In this document: one piece after another, positions 14,500 to 20,913 of the stretch | How positions within the stretch are numbered: position 1 is the first letter of the stretch | How the letters are laid out: each line of letters opens with the position of its first letter | Assembly: GCA_023391635.1 (NCBI GenBank) | Contig: JAEWAQ010000083.1 | Location: forward strand, 1-64,000 | Reading direction: 5' to 3' | DNA from: Bacillota bacterium | GTDB lineage: Bacteria; Bacillota; Bacilli; Paenibacillales; Paenibacillaceae | Length of the DNA stretch: 64,000 bases | The notes under the pieces: generated by a model | Databases searched by the model: none | Seen by the model: the letters and a program-made list of their open reading frames with translations, nothing else | What the model was told of the DNA's origin: nothing | Translations under genes and position numbers: made by a program

Positions 14500-15177
14500 T
14501 CAGAGGTTCGGAATTTGCCAATCTATCGATTCTTGACCCGTAGAACGCAAGAATTCATTGGCGCGTGAGAACGGCCTGCTGCCAAAAAATCCATTATGCG
14601 CCGACAGCGGGCTCGGATGCGCAGATGTCAGCACCAGATGACGACTGCGGTCGATATATGCTGCCTTCTGCTGGGCGTGGCGCCCCCACAGAACGAAAAC
14701 AAGCGGCCTCTCCCGCTCTCCCAGCGCCGCGATGATGCGATCCGTCATCTTTTCCCATCCGAGTCCCTTGTGCGAATTCGGTTGGCTCTCCCGGACCGTA
14801 AGCACGGCGTTCAAGAGAAGCACCCCCTGCCTCGCCCAGTGCTCCAGGCACCCGTGATTCGGAATGGCGTATCCGAGATCGTCGCGCAACTCCTTGAATA
14901 TGTTCTGCAAGGAAGGCGGCTGTCTGACCCCTTGCTGAACCGAGAAGCTGAGCCCATGCGCCTGTCCCGGCCCGTGATACGGGTCCTGACCGAGTATGAC
15001 GACTTTGGCGTCCTCATACGAAGTCCAGTGAAGCGCTTGATAGATATGATGCATATCCGGATATACCGTCCGGCTCCGGTACTCCTCTGCAAGCCGTTTG
15101 CGCAGTTCCTGGTAGTAGGGCCTGTCCATCTCCTCTTGCAACAGCGGTCCCCAGTCGTTATGGAAAATAGCGGGCAT
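14500..15177 (-). CDS. ung: uracil-DNA glycosylase
   Basis: 225 residues, the full length of family 1 UDG. It removes uracil from DNA to start base-excision repair. The water-activating motif GQDPYHGP contains the catalytic Asp65, LLLNAVLTV is the conserved beta strand with the uracil-binding Asn, and HPSPLSAHNGFFGSRPFS carries the catalytic His and the DNA-intercalation loop. I chose the ATG at 15177, nine bases after GGAGGT, so the protein starts PAIFHNDW as expected for the family. The open frame extends 46 codons further, without homology. It ends against the SLH gene terminator. The SRPBCC gene lies upstream on the same strand. Confidence 0.96.
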   Translation of the reverse strand: MPAIFHNDWGPLLQEEMDRPYYQELRKRLAEEYRSRTVYPDMHHIYQALHWTSYEDAKVVILGQDPYHGPGQAHGLSFSVQQGVRQPPSLQNIFKELRDDLGYAIPNHGCLEHWARQGVLLLNAVLTVRESQPNSHKGLGWEKMTDRIIAALGERERPLVFVLWGRHAQQKAAYIDRSRHLVLTSAHPSPLSAHNGFFGSRPFSRANEFLRSTGQESIDWQIPNL

Positions 15178-15224
15178 ATCGTTGAAACCTCCGTTAAAAT
15201 TTACCCAATTCATAATTTCAAATT

Positions 15225-15902
15225 TTATTCCGTAAACAAGGCCAAGTTGTCCAAAGAGGCATGCATTCCCGCATAGTGGTCCTCTTGACGAATCCCCTCC
15301 GGCACATTCTCGCACTTAATGGCGACTTCTGTACCTTTGGCATCGGGCGTAAAAGTCCAAGTCATCGTCATGTTCCCGGCATAAATGGGGTCGTCGGACA
15401 CAAACTCTACCAATTGCACGATTCGCTCATTCGGAACGAATTCGAGGAATTTTCCCGTGATGACGTCCGTGTCGGCCGTGGTCTTGCCGGGAGCAGCGTG
15501 CTTGTCTTCGACATAAGTCAGCGCCATGCGGTACGCACCGCCGTTGCGCACTTCGAACTCGTAGATTTCCCCCTTCATCCCTTTCGGCGGCAGCCAGGAA
15601 ATCAGAGCAACAGGGTCGGTGAACGCTTGATAGATCGATTGTGGCGAGGCTTTGATAATCCTGGATGCACGATCGATTCTTTTCTCGTCGGGCGTATTCA
15701 TTTTGAAAGAAACGCCGATCTGATCCAGCGCAAGACGCAATTGCTGCACGGCATTGGGTCCAATGCCGTGCAATCGGCTCAGTTCTGCTTCCGTAAATTG
15801 CGAGAGCTGCTGCAGCTTGGTAATGCCGGCTCCCAATAGCGCGCGAACGGCCGGCTTCGCCAATTGGCGAGGGAAATCATGCGTTGGAGTCTCGGATTTC
15901 AT
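15225..15902 (-). CDS. helix-hairpin-helix + SRPBCC (AHSA1) fusion protein
   Basis: 225 residues in two parts. Residues ~10-65 (ALLGAGITKLQQLSQFTEAE, then LSRLHGIGPNAVQQLRLAL) form a pair of helix-hairpin-helix-like repeats, as in DNA-binding proteins and the RNA polymerase alpha C-terminus. Residues ~75-225 are an AHSA1/START-like fold: RASRIIKASPQSIYQAFTDP at its start, and a C-terminal helix HYAGMHASLDNLALF. AHSA1 proteins bind hydrophobic ligands or act as Hsp90 co-chaperones in eukaryotes; the bacterial role is unknown. The ATG at 15902 lies nine bases after AGGGGA. It may share a transcript with ung, 47 bases downstream. Confidence 0.8.
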   Translation of the reverse strand: MKSETPTHDFPRQLAKPAVRALLGAGITKLQQLSQFTEAELSRLHGIGPNAVQQLRLALDQIGVSFKMNTPDEKRIDRASRIIKASPQSIYQAFTDPVALISWLPPKGMKGEIYEFEVRNGGAYRMALTYVEDKHAAPGKTTADTDVITGKFLEFVPNERIVQLVEFVSDDPIYAGNMTMTWTFTPDAKGTEVAIKCENVPEGIRQEDHYAGMHASLDNLALFTE

Positions 15903-16261
15903 CGAATTCACTCCCCTGTTAACTCCTTAGCTTCAATCAAGCTGATTATAGCTTTTTTCTAAATGAAAAGAAATCTTGGAAGAATCAAATATTCGGTTGC
16001 TTCATTCTAATATCATTTTGTTCGCTCGGTCGAAATATCTGTCGAAGTGTGCTGCAGCTCTCGCCGCCTACTTCGCCCGATCCGAAGAGAGCCTGCCTGC
16101 AAAAACATGCCCGGATCGATGTCCAGGCTTTCAAGTTGAGTTGGTTTCAAAAGAAAAGCACCAGAAGGTGCTCATCCGAAAAGTTATATGGGATTTATGC
16201 CCACTCCATGAATTAGGCACCTGCATACACTAAGTGCAGAACTTATTTGAGGAGTGATGTT
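15903..16261. other. intergenic region, no gene seen
   Basis: The 360 bases hold a small hairpin (AGCACC...GGTGCT near 16158-16174) and an AT-rich patch next to the HhH-SRPBCC start. I found no convincing small gene or tRNA. The promoter of the DUF2642 gene must lie near its right end. Confidence 0.5.
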
Positions 16262-16507
16262 TTGTATAATCAGAGCGTTTATCCAAACCACTTAATTCCC
16301 CATGTACAGTCAGTATCTTCTATCGATCCTTATGTTGTTGAAGCCCTCTGCCGACTAATAGGTCGATGTGTATGCTTTGAAACGACCCGCGGGGCCATTG
16401 AAGGTACGATTCAAGATGTTAAACCTGACCATGTGCTACTTGCACTTTCAAACAATAGGCAAGCGTGCGTACGAATAGCTGAAATTGTCTGGACGATGCC
16501 TTTATAA
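16262..16507 (+). CDS. DUF2642 (YuzF-like) protein
   Basis: 81 residues. The core SSIDPYVVEALCRLIGRCV followed by ETTRGAIEGTIQDVKPDHV and CVRIAEIVWTMP matches the DUF2642/YuzF family, small Sm-like beta proteins found in spore-forming Bacillales. Many are linked to spores, but the function is unknown. Translation appears to start at TTG (16262), seven bases after GAGGAG; an in-frame TTG five codons earlier lies before the ribosome site. A strong terminator follows at once, so it is monocistronic. Confidence 0.75.
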   Translation: MYNQSVYPNHLIPHVQSVSSIDPYVVEALCRLIGRCVCFETTRGAIEGTIQDVKPDHVLLALSNNRQACVRIAEIVWTMPL

Positions 16508-16515
16508 TTTTCCTA

Positions 16516-16545
16516 CCGGATCCTTGAGTGGATCCGGATTTTTTA
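16516..16545 (+). terminator. terminator of the DUF2642 gene
   Basis: CCGGATCC...GGATCCGG followed by ATTTTTTATT. Confidence 0.9.
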
Positions 16546-16600
16546 TTATTCGCTAACCTTGGTGCAACCCGTACCCGGGTTCCAAACCTTCGTGACCCAC

Positions 16601-17206
16601 TCAAGCTTCGTCGCGGCACTCATGCCACCCCGCTCCGCCCCGCTGATCGGCCACGCGCTTCTTGTACTTCAACCATGCTGCCGAAAGAATCGTGCTTCTT
16701 GTACCAATCGAATTGGCAATCTCAATCCACGTTTCCCCGGATTTCCGGCGATTCAATAGTTCCGGGAAATCGTACGGGATGTCCTTGAACTGCGGCTTTT
16801 CGGTGAGGATGATCTTCTCGATGTCAGCCGGTTGCAGATCTTCGGGCTCCTCCGGTTGTTTGCGAAGAACCTCGTTTTCCCATTCGTCCAGCATATCCTC
16901 GTTGTCAGGAAGTGAATCCGCGAGTTGTTCATCTTCCTCGGTCAGTTCGCGTACCGCCGGATCCACATCCCGCAATTCGCCGCCGAACGCGATAATCTCA
17001 GAAACCAAATACCTGATGTGGCCGGCAGGATAGCCGGCAATCGGTGCGATCCCGATATCCCGCCCCACTTCGTCGGGGTTCATGCCAAGTACACATTTCC
17101 CGTTCCGATACTTCCTCGGAGACGTCGCTTCCCCTTTAATGATGGAAAAGATGCATTCCACGACTTCATCAGATCCTGGGCGAAAATCCAGCACCGGTTG
17201 CGGCAT
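16601..17206 (-). CDS. phage-like protein, probably truncated at its N-terminus
   Basis: 201 residues, very acidic in the middle (ELTEEDEQLADSLPDNEDML). The C-terminal segment FPELLNRRKSGETWIEIANS, then IGTRSTILSAAWLKYKKRV, suggests a helix-turn-helix. I cannot name the family. The given ATG at 17206 lies inside the integrase relic on the opposite strand and has no ribosome site, so the true 5' end was probably lost at that junction near 17190. It belongs to a decayed element next to the tRNA-Leu gene. Confidence 0.5.
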   Translation of the reverse strand: MPQPVLDFRPGSDEVVECIFSIIKGEATSPRKYRNGKCVLGMNPDEVGRDIGIAPIAGYPAGHIRYLVSEIIAFGGELRDVDPAVRELTEEDEQLADSLPDNEDMLDEWENEVLRKQPEEPEDLQPADIEKIILTEKPQFKDIPYDFPELLNRRKSGETWIEIANSIGTRSTILSAAWLKYKKRVADQRGGAGWHECRDEA

Positions 17207-17355
17207 TCAACTTCACAGGTTACAACGAATACGTACGCACATATCACCAAGAACTGAGCAAGAAGACAACGTCGCATTTTGATGTATTTGATCCGAAATC
17301 GAACGTTCGTCCCCAATCCGTCCCAAATGGTGAAAATGGCACTCTAACTTCATGA
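17189..17355 (+). pseudogene. C-terminal relic of a tyrosine integrase beside tRNA-Leu
   Basis: Two pieces in different frames make one integrase tail. The first (17189-17257) reads RHSTSQVTTNTYAHITKN and contains the catalytic Tyr in the family pattern HxxxxxTxxxYxH. The second, shifted by a frame, reads SKKTTSHFDVFDPKSN then VRPQSVPNGENGTLTS-stop, a common integrase tail. The gene is cut off upstream at the junction with the phage-like gene. It ends about 75 bases before the 3' end of tRNA-Leu, the usual position for an integrase of a tRNA-targeted element. I found no second copy of the tRNA-Leu 3' end. Confidence 0.7.
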
Positions 17356-17387
17356 TTTTGTCGAATGAAAACGACTGTCGGGGAAAC

Positions 17388-17416
17388 AAAAAAATCCCTT
17401 ATGTATCAAGGGATTC
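17388..17416 (-). terminator. terminator of the tRNA operon
   Basis: Minus strand AATCCCTT...AAGGGATTTTTTTG, 13 bases after tRNA-Leu. Confidence 0.85.
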
Positions 17417-17428
17417 AGACTTTCAATA

Positions 17429-17517
17429 TGGTGCCGAGGACCGGGATCGAACCGGTACGGTAGTCACCTACCGCAGGATTTTAAGTCCTGTGCGTCTGCC
17501 AATTCCGCCACCCCGGC
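17429..17517 (-). tRNA. tRNA-Leu (anticodon TAA)
   Basis: 89 bases with a long variable arm, as expected for class II tRNA. Acceptor GCCGGGG/CCTCGGC (one G-T pair), anticodon stem CAGGA/TCCTG with loop CTTAAAA, T-arm with GGTTCGATCC, CCA encoded. It is the last of three tRNAs on one transcript. Confidence 0.95.
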
Positions 17518-17613
17518 AAATAAGTAGCATAAGCCAATTTATTAAAAAAACCGCTGCGGCGGTCTTCGGATAACCTAGGTGGAACCTTACTACAGTAACG
17601 TTCAGCATGCCGG

Positions 17614-17690
17614 TGGTGGGCCCTGAGGGACTCGAACCCCCGACCAATCGGTTATGAGCCGACCGCTCTAACCAACTGAGCTAAGGGCCC
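17614..17690 (-). tRNA. tRNA with CAT anticodon (elongator Met or Ile2)
   Basis: 77 bases. Acceptor GGGCCCT/AGGGCCC, anticodon stem GTCGG/CCGAT with loop CTCATAA, T-arm GGGGGTTCGAGTCCCTC (partly paired), CCA encoded. It lacks the C1-A72 mismatch of initiators. Whether the CAT is read as Met or is modified to lysidine (Ile2) cannot be decided with certainty from the sequence. Confidence 0.9.
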
Positions 17691-17713
17691 TCGTCTCGGT
17701 CATGAGAAAAGGT

Positions 17714-17790
<77 letters not shown>

Positions 17791-17829
17791 TCATTGCCAT
17801 CGTGCGCCCTTCTTGCGGCGACAAGAAAT

Positions 17830-17859
17830 ACTATACAACAAATCCAGGCTTTACGTCAA
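17830..17859 (-). promoter_or_regulatory. sigma-A promoter of the tRNA operon
   Basis: Minus strand TTGACG, 18 bases, TATAGT, about 40 bases before tRNA-fMet. It overlaps the last codons of the YycC-like gene. Confidence 0.8.
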
Positions 17860-18089
17860 TGTTTTTCTTTGGATTCGCCGGAATTATCGCCTGAATCAAG
17901 ATGGTCCGCAGCCGTTCCATCCTCAACGCTCCCGCTCCCGTGCTTAGCTGCAGCCCCTTCCGCCATCGCCATCTCGGCGAGTTTCTGCAGCATGACATGC
18001 TGGGGCATGTGCATCAGGTGCTCAATCGGTACTTTCATGAACGCGGCCAGCTTCACAGCGGTGTCCGCTGATATCGGCATCGGTCTCAA
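17856..18089 (-). CDS. YycC family protein
   Basis: 77 residues. The N-terminal half RPMPISADTAVKLAAFMKVP, then IEHLMHMPQHVMLQKLAEMA, matches the small YycC family of Bacillales, whose function is unknown. The C-terminal tail is long, acidic and low in complexity (HGSGSVEDGTAADH...). I place the start at TTG 18089, nine bases after AAGGAG, where family members begin; the upstream ATG at 18098 overlaps the ribosome site. The gene ends within the promoter of the tRNA operon. Confidence 0.75.
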   Translation of the reverse strand: MRPMPISADTAVKLAAFMKVPIEHLMHMPQHVMLQKLAEMAMAEGAAAKHGSGSVEDGTAADHLDSGDNSGESKEKH

Positions 18090-18146
18090 TTGCAGCATCT
18101 CCTTCCGGCAATCATCGCCGATATCAGCTTACCACACTTCGCCCCC

Positions 18147-18311
18147 TCATGGAATATATCGCACGCCGTAGCGCCCCCGCCGGGAGCGGAAGACTTCGAT
18201 CTCTTTGGGCAAGTCCACGCCGTAGATCCAGCCGTCATGCTCCATCCGCCGGACCAGGCAGCCCGCCTGAAACTTGCTGTCATACAGCCTGAGCCAATAC
18301 ACCCATTTCAT
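18147..18311 (-). CDS. conserved 54-aa hypothetical protein
   Basis: The frame has GGAGG at good spacing before ATG. The product KWVYWLRLYDSKFQAGCLVR, then RMEHDGWIYGVDLPKEIEVF, then SRRGRYGVRYIP is compact, aromatic and basic, and looks like a small beta domain. I believe homologues occur in Paenibacillaceae but cannot name a family. It lies 57 bases upstream of the YycC-like gene on the same strand. Confidence 0.65.
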   Translation of the reverse strand: MKWVYWLRLYDSKFQAGCLVRRMEHDGWIYGVDLPKEIEVFRSRRGRYGVRYIP

Positions 18312-18381
18312 GAATTATCGCCTCCGGATCATTGACTGCAATTAGCATGCGCGCCAATTCTCCATTTGAATCGCGGTGGCG

Positions 18382-18440
18382 AAAAAAAGGCAACAGCCGC
18401 GCACGCTACGATCCAGTCGAAGACGCACCCGGCTGCTGCC
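18382..18440 (-). terminator. terminator of the ABC/adaptor/SBP operon
   Basis: Minus strand GGCAGCAGCC...GGCTGTTGCC followed by seven T, 14 bases after the SBP stop. Confidence 0.85.
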
Positions 18441-18454
18441 GTCGCATTCGGCGA

Positions 18455-20023
18455 TTATTGAATCTCGCCCGCCGCTCTCATCACGTTCAATTTATCAATG
18501 CTCATCCCGCCGCCACCCTGATAGATGTCGTCGTAGACGCCTTCGATCTGGCCGCTCGGATTCGTCTTGATCTTCTGCAGCAGGTCGTTGCCCTTCGTTT
18601 CCAGGAATTGCAGCGCTTCGTCAACCGTACGCTGTCCCTGGAAGATAGTGTTGTACACTTGGCCTACGATATCTTGAATCATGCTCAGGTTCGGCCGTTC
18701 TTGCAGCAAGCGTTGCTCGGCCGGCGAGCTGTTCGGCTGCGGTGCCGGCTTCATCTTGGTGAACGCTTCGATATTGTAGCTCATGCCTTCGCGCGGCTTG
18801 ATGAACGCGTTGCGGGAAGACAACTCATACGTGCTGCGCGACTTGAACTTTGCCGCGTCTTCGCTGTTCATGAATTTGACGAATTCCCAAGCGTCATCCA
18901 CGTTGCGCGCATTGGCATTGATCCCGGCCAGCGAGCTGAACGACGTCACCGCGCCAATGCCTGGTGCGCTCTCGTGATATGGAACGGTAACGACATCCCA
19001 ATCGAGCTTGTCGACTTTCAGTTTGTCGGCGTTCTCGTTCATTTGCATAATATCGTTGATCATGCCGTAAATGCCGACGGTCATGGCGACATGCCCGTTC
19101 AGGAACAGCTGACCTTGATATGGATTGTACCGGTATTTGCCGTCAGTCGGTTGCTCGTAGAATGCTTGCATGTCTTCTTGATGCGGTACGATATGGTCTT
19201 CATACATCTTGTAAATAGAATCCCACAAATTTTTCCACTGCGGCGTGTTGATCGTCATCTTCTCGGCGGCCGGGTCATACATCTTCAAATTCAACGGTGC
19301 GGCATAATTTTGCACATCCCACCATTGATCGCCGGCTCCCCCCCATTGGCTGAACGAGAAGCCGAAGATCGCGTCTTTGCCCGTGCCCTTGGTCATCTGT
19401 CTCGCGATGCTGAATACCTCTGTCCAGGACATATTGTCTTGAGGTGGAGTCACGCCCATATCGGTGAACAGCTTCTTATTGTAATACAACGCGGAAGGCA
19501 TGAACGTCGGTGTCAGCGCATAAATGTTGTTGTTGCCTTCTTCGCGAATCGTGTCGATGACGGAAGGTACGAAGGCGCTCACGTCGATCTTGTCTTCCTG
19601 CAGCAGCGGATCGAGCTGTTTGAGCAAGTTCTCGTTTACGAGCGAGCCGAGCAGGTTGATATCGAAGATCATGACATCAACCGGGTTCGTGCCCGTCATG
19701 ATCTCCTTCGTCTTGGCCAGTTGGTCCGGTTGAATCCAGCGGCCGTTCTCGTCCATGTTCTCGAATTGCTGCGTGTTCCAATCGATCGCGGGTACGATCT
19801 CGATCTCGATGCCCTGGTGCGAGAATTCGAACATGTCGGTATATTGCTGTCGGAAATACGTTTCATCCGATCTGCTGCCGTACAGAGTGCCGATGCGAAG
19901 CGTACGCTTGTTGTCGGGATCGTCGGCATTGCCGGAGTTACAAGCCGCCAGTATCGGGACGAATAAGGATACGGCAAGGCCAATCATTGCCCAGCGGCGG
20001 GCGCGGTGTTGACGTGTTTTCAT
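18455..20023 (-). CDS. extracellular solute-binding lipoprotein (sugar-binding type)
   Basis: 522 residues. The signal peptide ends in a lipobox, VPILAAC with Cys28, so the protein is lipid-anchored outside the membrane. The body is a family 1 periplasmic-binding fold: RTLRIGTLYGSRSDETYFRQ at the start, TPTFMPSALYYNKKLFTDMG in the hinge region and FLNGHVAMTVGIYGMINDI later, as in carbohydrate-binding proteins of ABC importers. No sugar-importer permeases are nearby. The gene starts inside the stop of the second ATPase gene (ATGA overlap), so it is translationally coupled and is the last gene of a five-gene operon with an FtsX-type permease. The ligand is unknown. Confidence 0.9.
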   Translation of the reverse strand: MKTRQHRARRWAMIGLAVSLFVPILAACNSGNADDPDNKRTLRIGTLYGSRSDETYFRQQYTDMFEFSHQGIEIEIVPAIDWNTQQFENMDENGRWIQPDQLAKTKEIMTGTNPVDVMIFDINLLGSLVNENLLKQLDPLLQEDKIDVSAFVPSVIDTIREEGNNNIYALTPTFMPSALYYNKKLFTDMGVTPPQDNMSWTEVFSIARQMTKGTGKDAIFGFSFSQWGGAGDQWWDVQNYAAPLNLKMYDPAAEKMTINTPQWKNLWDSIYKMYEDHIVPHQEDMQAFYEQPTDGKYRYNPYQGQLFLNGHVAMTVGIYGMINDIMQMNENADKLKVDKLDWDVVTVPYHESAPGIGAVTSFSSLAGINANARNVDDAWEFVKFMNSEDAAKFKSRSTYELSSRNAFIKPREGMSYNIEAFTKMKPAPQPNSSPAEQRLLQERPNLSMIQDIVGQVYNTIFQGQRTVDEALQFLETKGNDLLQKIKTNPSGQIEGVYDDIYQGGGGMSIDKLNVMRAAGEIQ

Positions 20024-20910
20024 GCGGTTTCTTCCCCCTCCAATGATTTAGGTGCGCGGATGACGATTTTGTCTCCGTCGATTTCCATACTCGCCTTGTC
20101 GCCGATCTCCAGTGCCTGCAAATACTCCTTGGGCACCTGCAAGCGGCCGACGCGGTCGACGACCACGAATGCTTCATGCACCTCCTCGAGCGACTCGCCT
20201 TCCGCGCGCGGAACGGACAAGTCCAAATTCGGATTGCGCTTGATGAATTCGGTGCTCGTGAGCCCATCGCGGATAGCGACGACACGGTCGACTTTGCCGG
20301 CCAGCGACAAATCGTGCGTGACGATGACGATCGTAACGCCGAGCTCGCGGTTGAACTTTCTGAAAATGTCCATGATCATATCGGATGTCCGCGAATCGAC
20401 GGAGCCCGTCGGTTCGTCGGCAAGCAGCAGCTGCGGCTTGTTGGCGAGCGAGATGGCGATGGCGACGCGCTGCTGTTCGCCCCCGGACAGCTGTTGAAGC
20501 TTGTTGTGCATGCGGTCCTTCAGTCCGACCCATTCCAGCAATTGCTTCGCATAGGCACGGTCCAGCTTGCCGGAGAACATCATCGGCACCTCGACGTTCT
20601 CAAGCGCCGTCAGGAACGGCAGCAGGTTGCGGGCATTGTTCTGCCAGATGAAGCCGACCGTGTCCCGCTTGTACTTGACCAGATCCTCGTCGCTGACCTT
20701 GAGCAGGTTCCACGGTCCGACGGTCACCTGGCCGGCCGACGGGCGGTCGAGGCCGCCCAGAATGTTCAGCAGCGTCGATTTTCCGCTGCCGCTGTTGCCG
20801 ATGATCGCCATCATTTCCCCCGGCTTCACCGTCAGGTTGAGGCCCTGGAGCGCCACCACTTCAAGATCTTCGGCTTTGTAGATTTTCACGAGTCCTTCGC
20901 ATTGAATCAT
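20020..20910 (-). CDS. ABC transporter ATPase with C-terminal AbrB-like domain
   Basis: 296 residues. The first ~225 are a MacB/LolD-type ATPase: Walker A GNSGSGKST, Q-loop GFIWQNNARNLLPF, signature LSGGEQQRVAIA, Walker B LLLADEPTGSVD, H-loop VTHD. Residues ~246-288 (VVDRVGRLQVPKEYLQALEI, then GDKASMEIDGDKIVIRAP) match the swapped-hairpin fold of AbrB/SpoVT/MazE proteins, which bind DNA or mediate dimers. Such a tail is unusual on this ATPase type. It should power the FtsX-like permease encoded just upstream (3-base gap). The next gene (SBP) overlaps its stop by four bases. Confidence 0.92.
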   Translation of the reverse strand: MIQCEGLVKIYKAEDLEVVALQGLNLTVKPGEMMAIIGNSGSGKSTLLNILGGLDRPSAGQVTVGPWNLLKVSDEDLVKYKRDTVGFIWQNNARNLLPFLTALENVEVPMMFSGKLDRAYAKQLLEWVGLKDRMHNKLQQLSGGEQQRVAIAISLANKPQLLLADEPTGSVDSRTSDMIMDIFRKFNRELGVTIVIVTHDLSLAGKVDRVVAIRDGLTSTEFIKRNPNLDLSVPRAEGESLEEVHEAFVVVDRVGRLQVPKEYLQALEIGDKASMEIDGDKIVIRAPKSLEGEETA

Positions 20911-20913
20911 GGC

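Noticed and set aside
18332..19966. Plus-strand open frame opposite the solute-binding protein gene
   Set aside because: Antisense shadow; the minus-strand frame has a lipobox signal peptide and the binding-protein fold.
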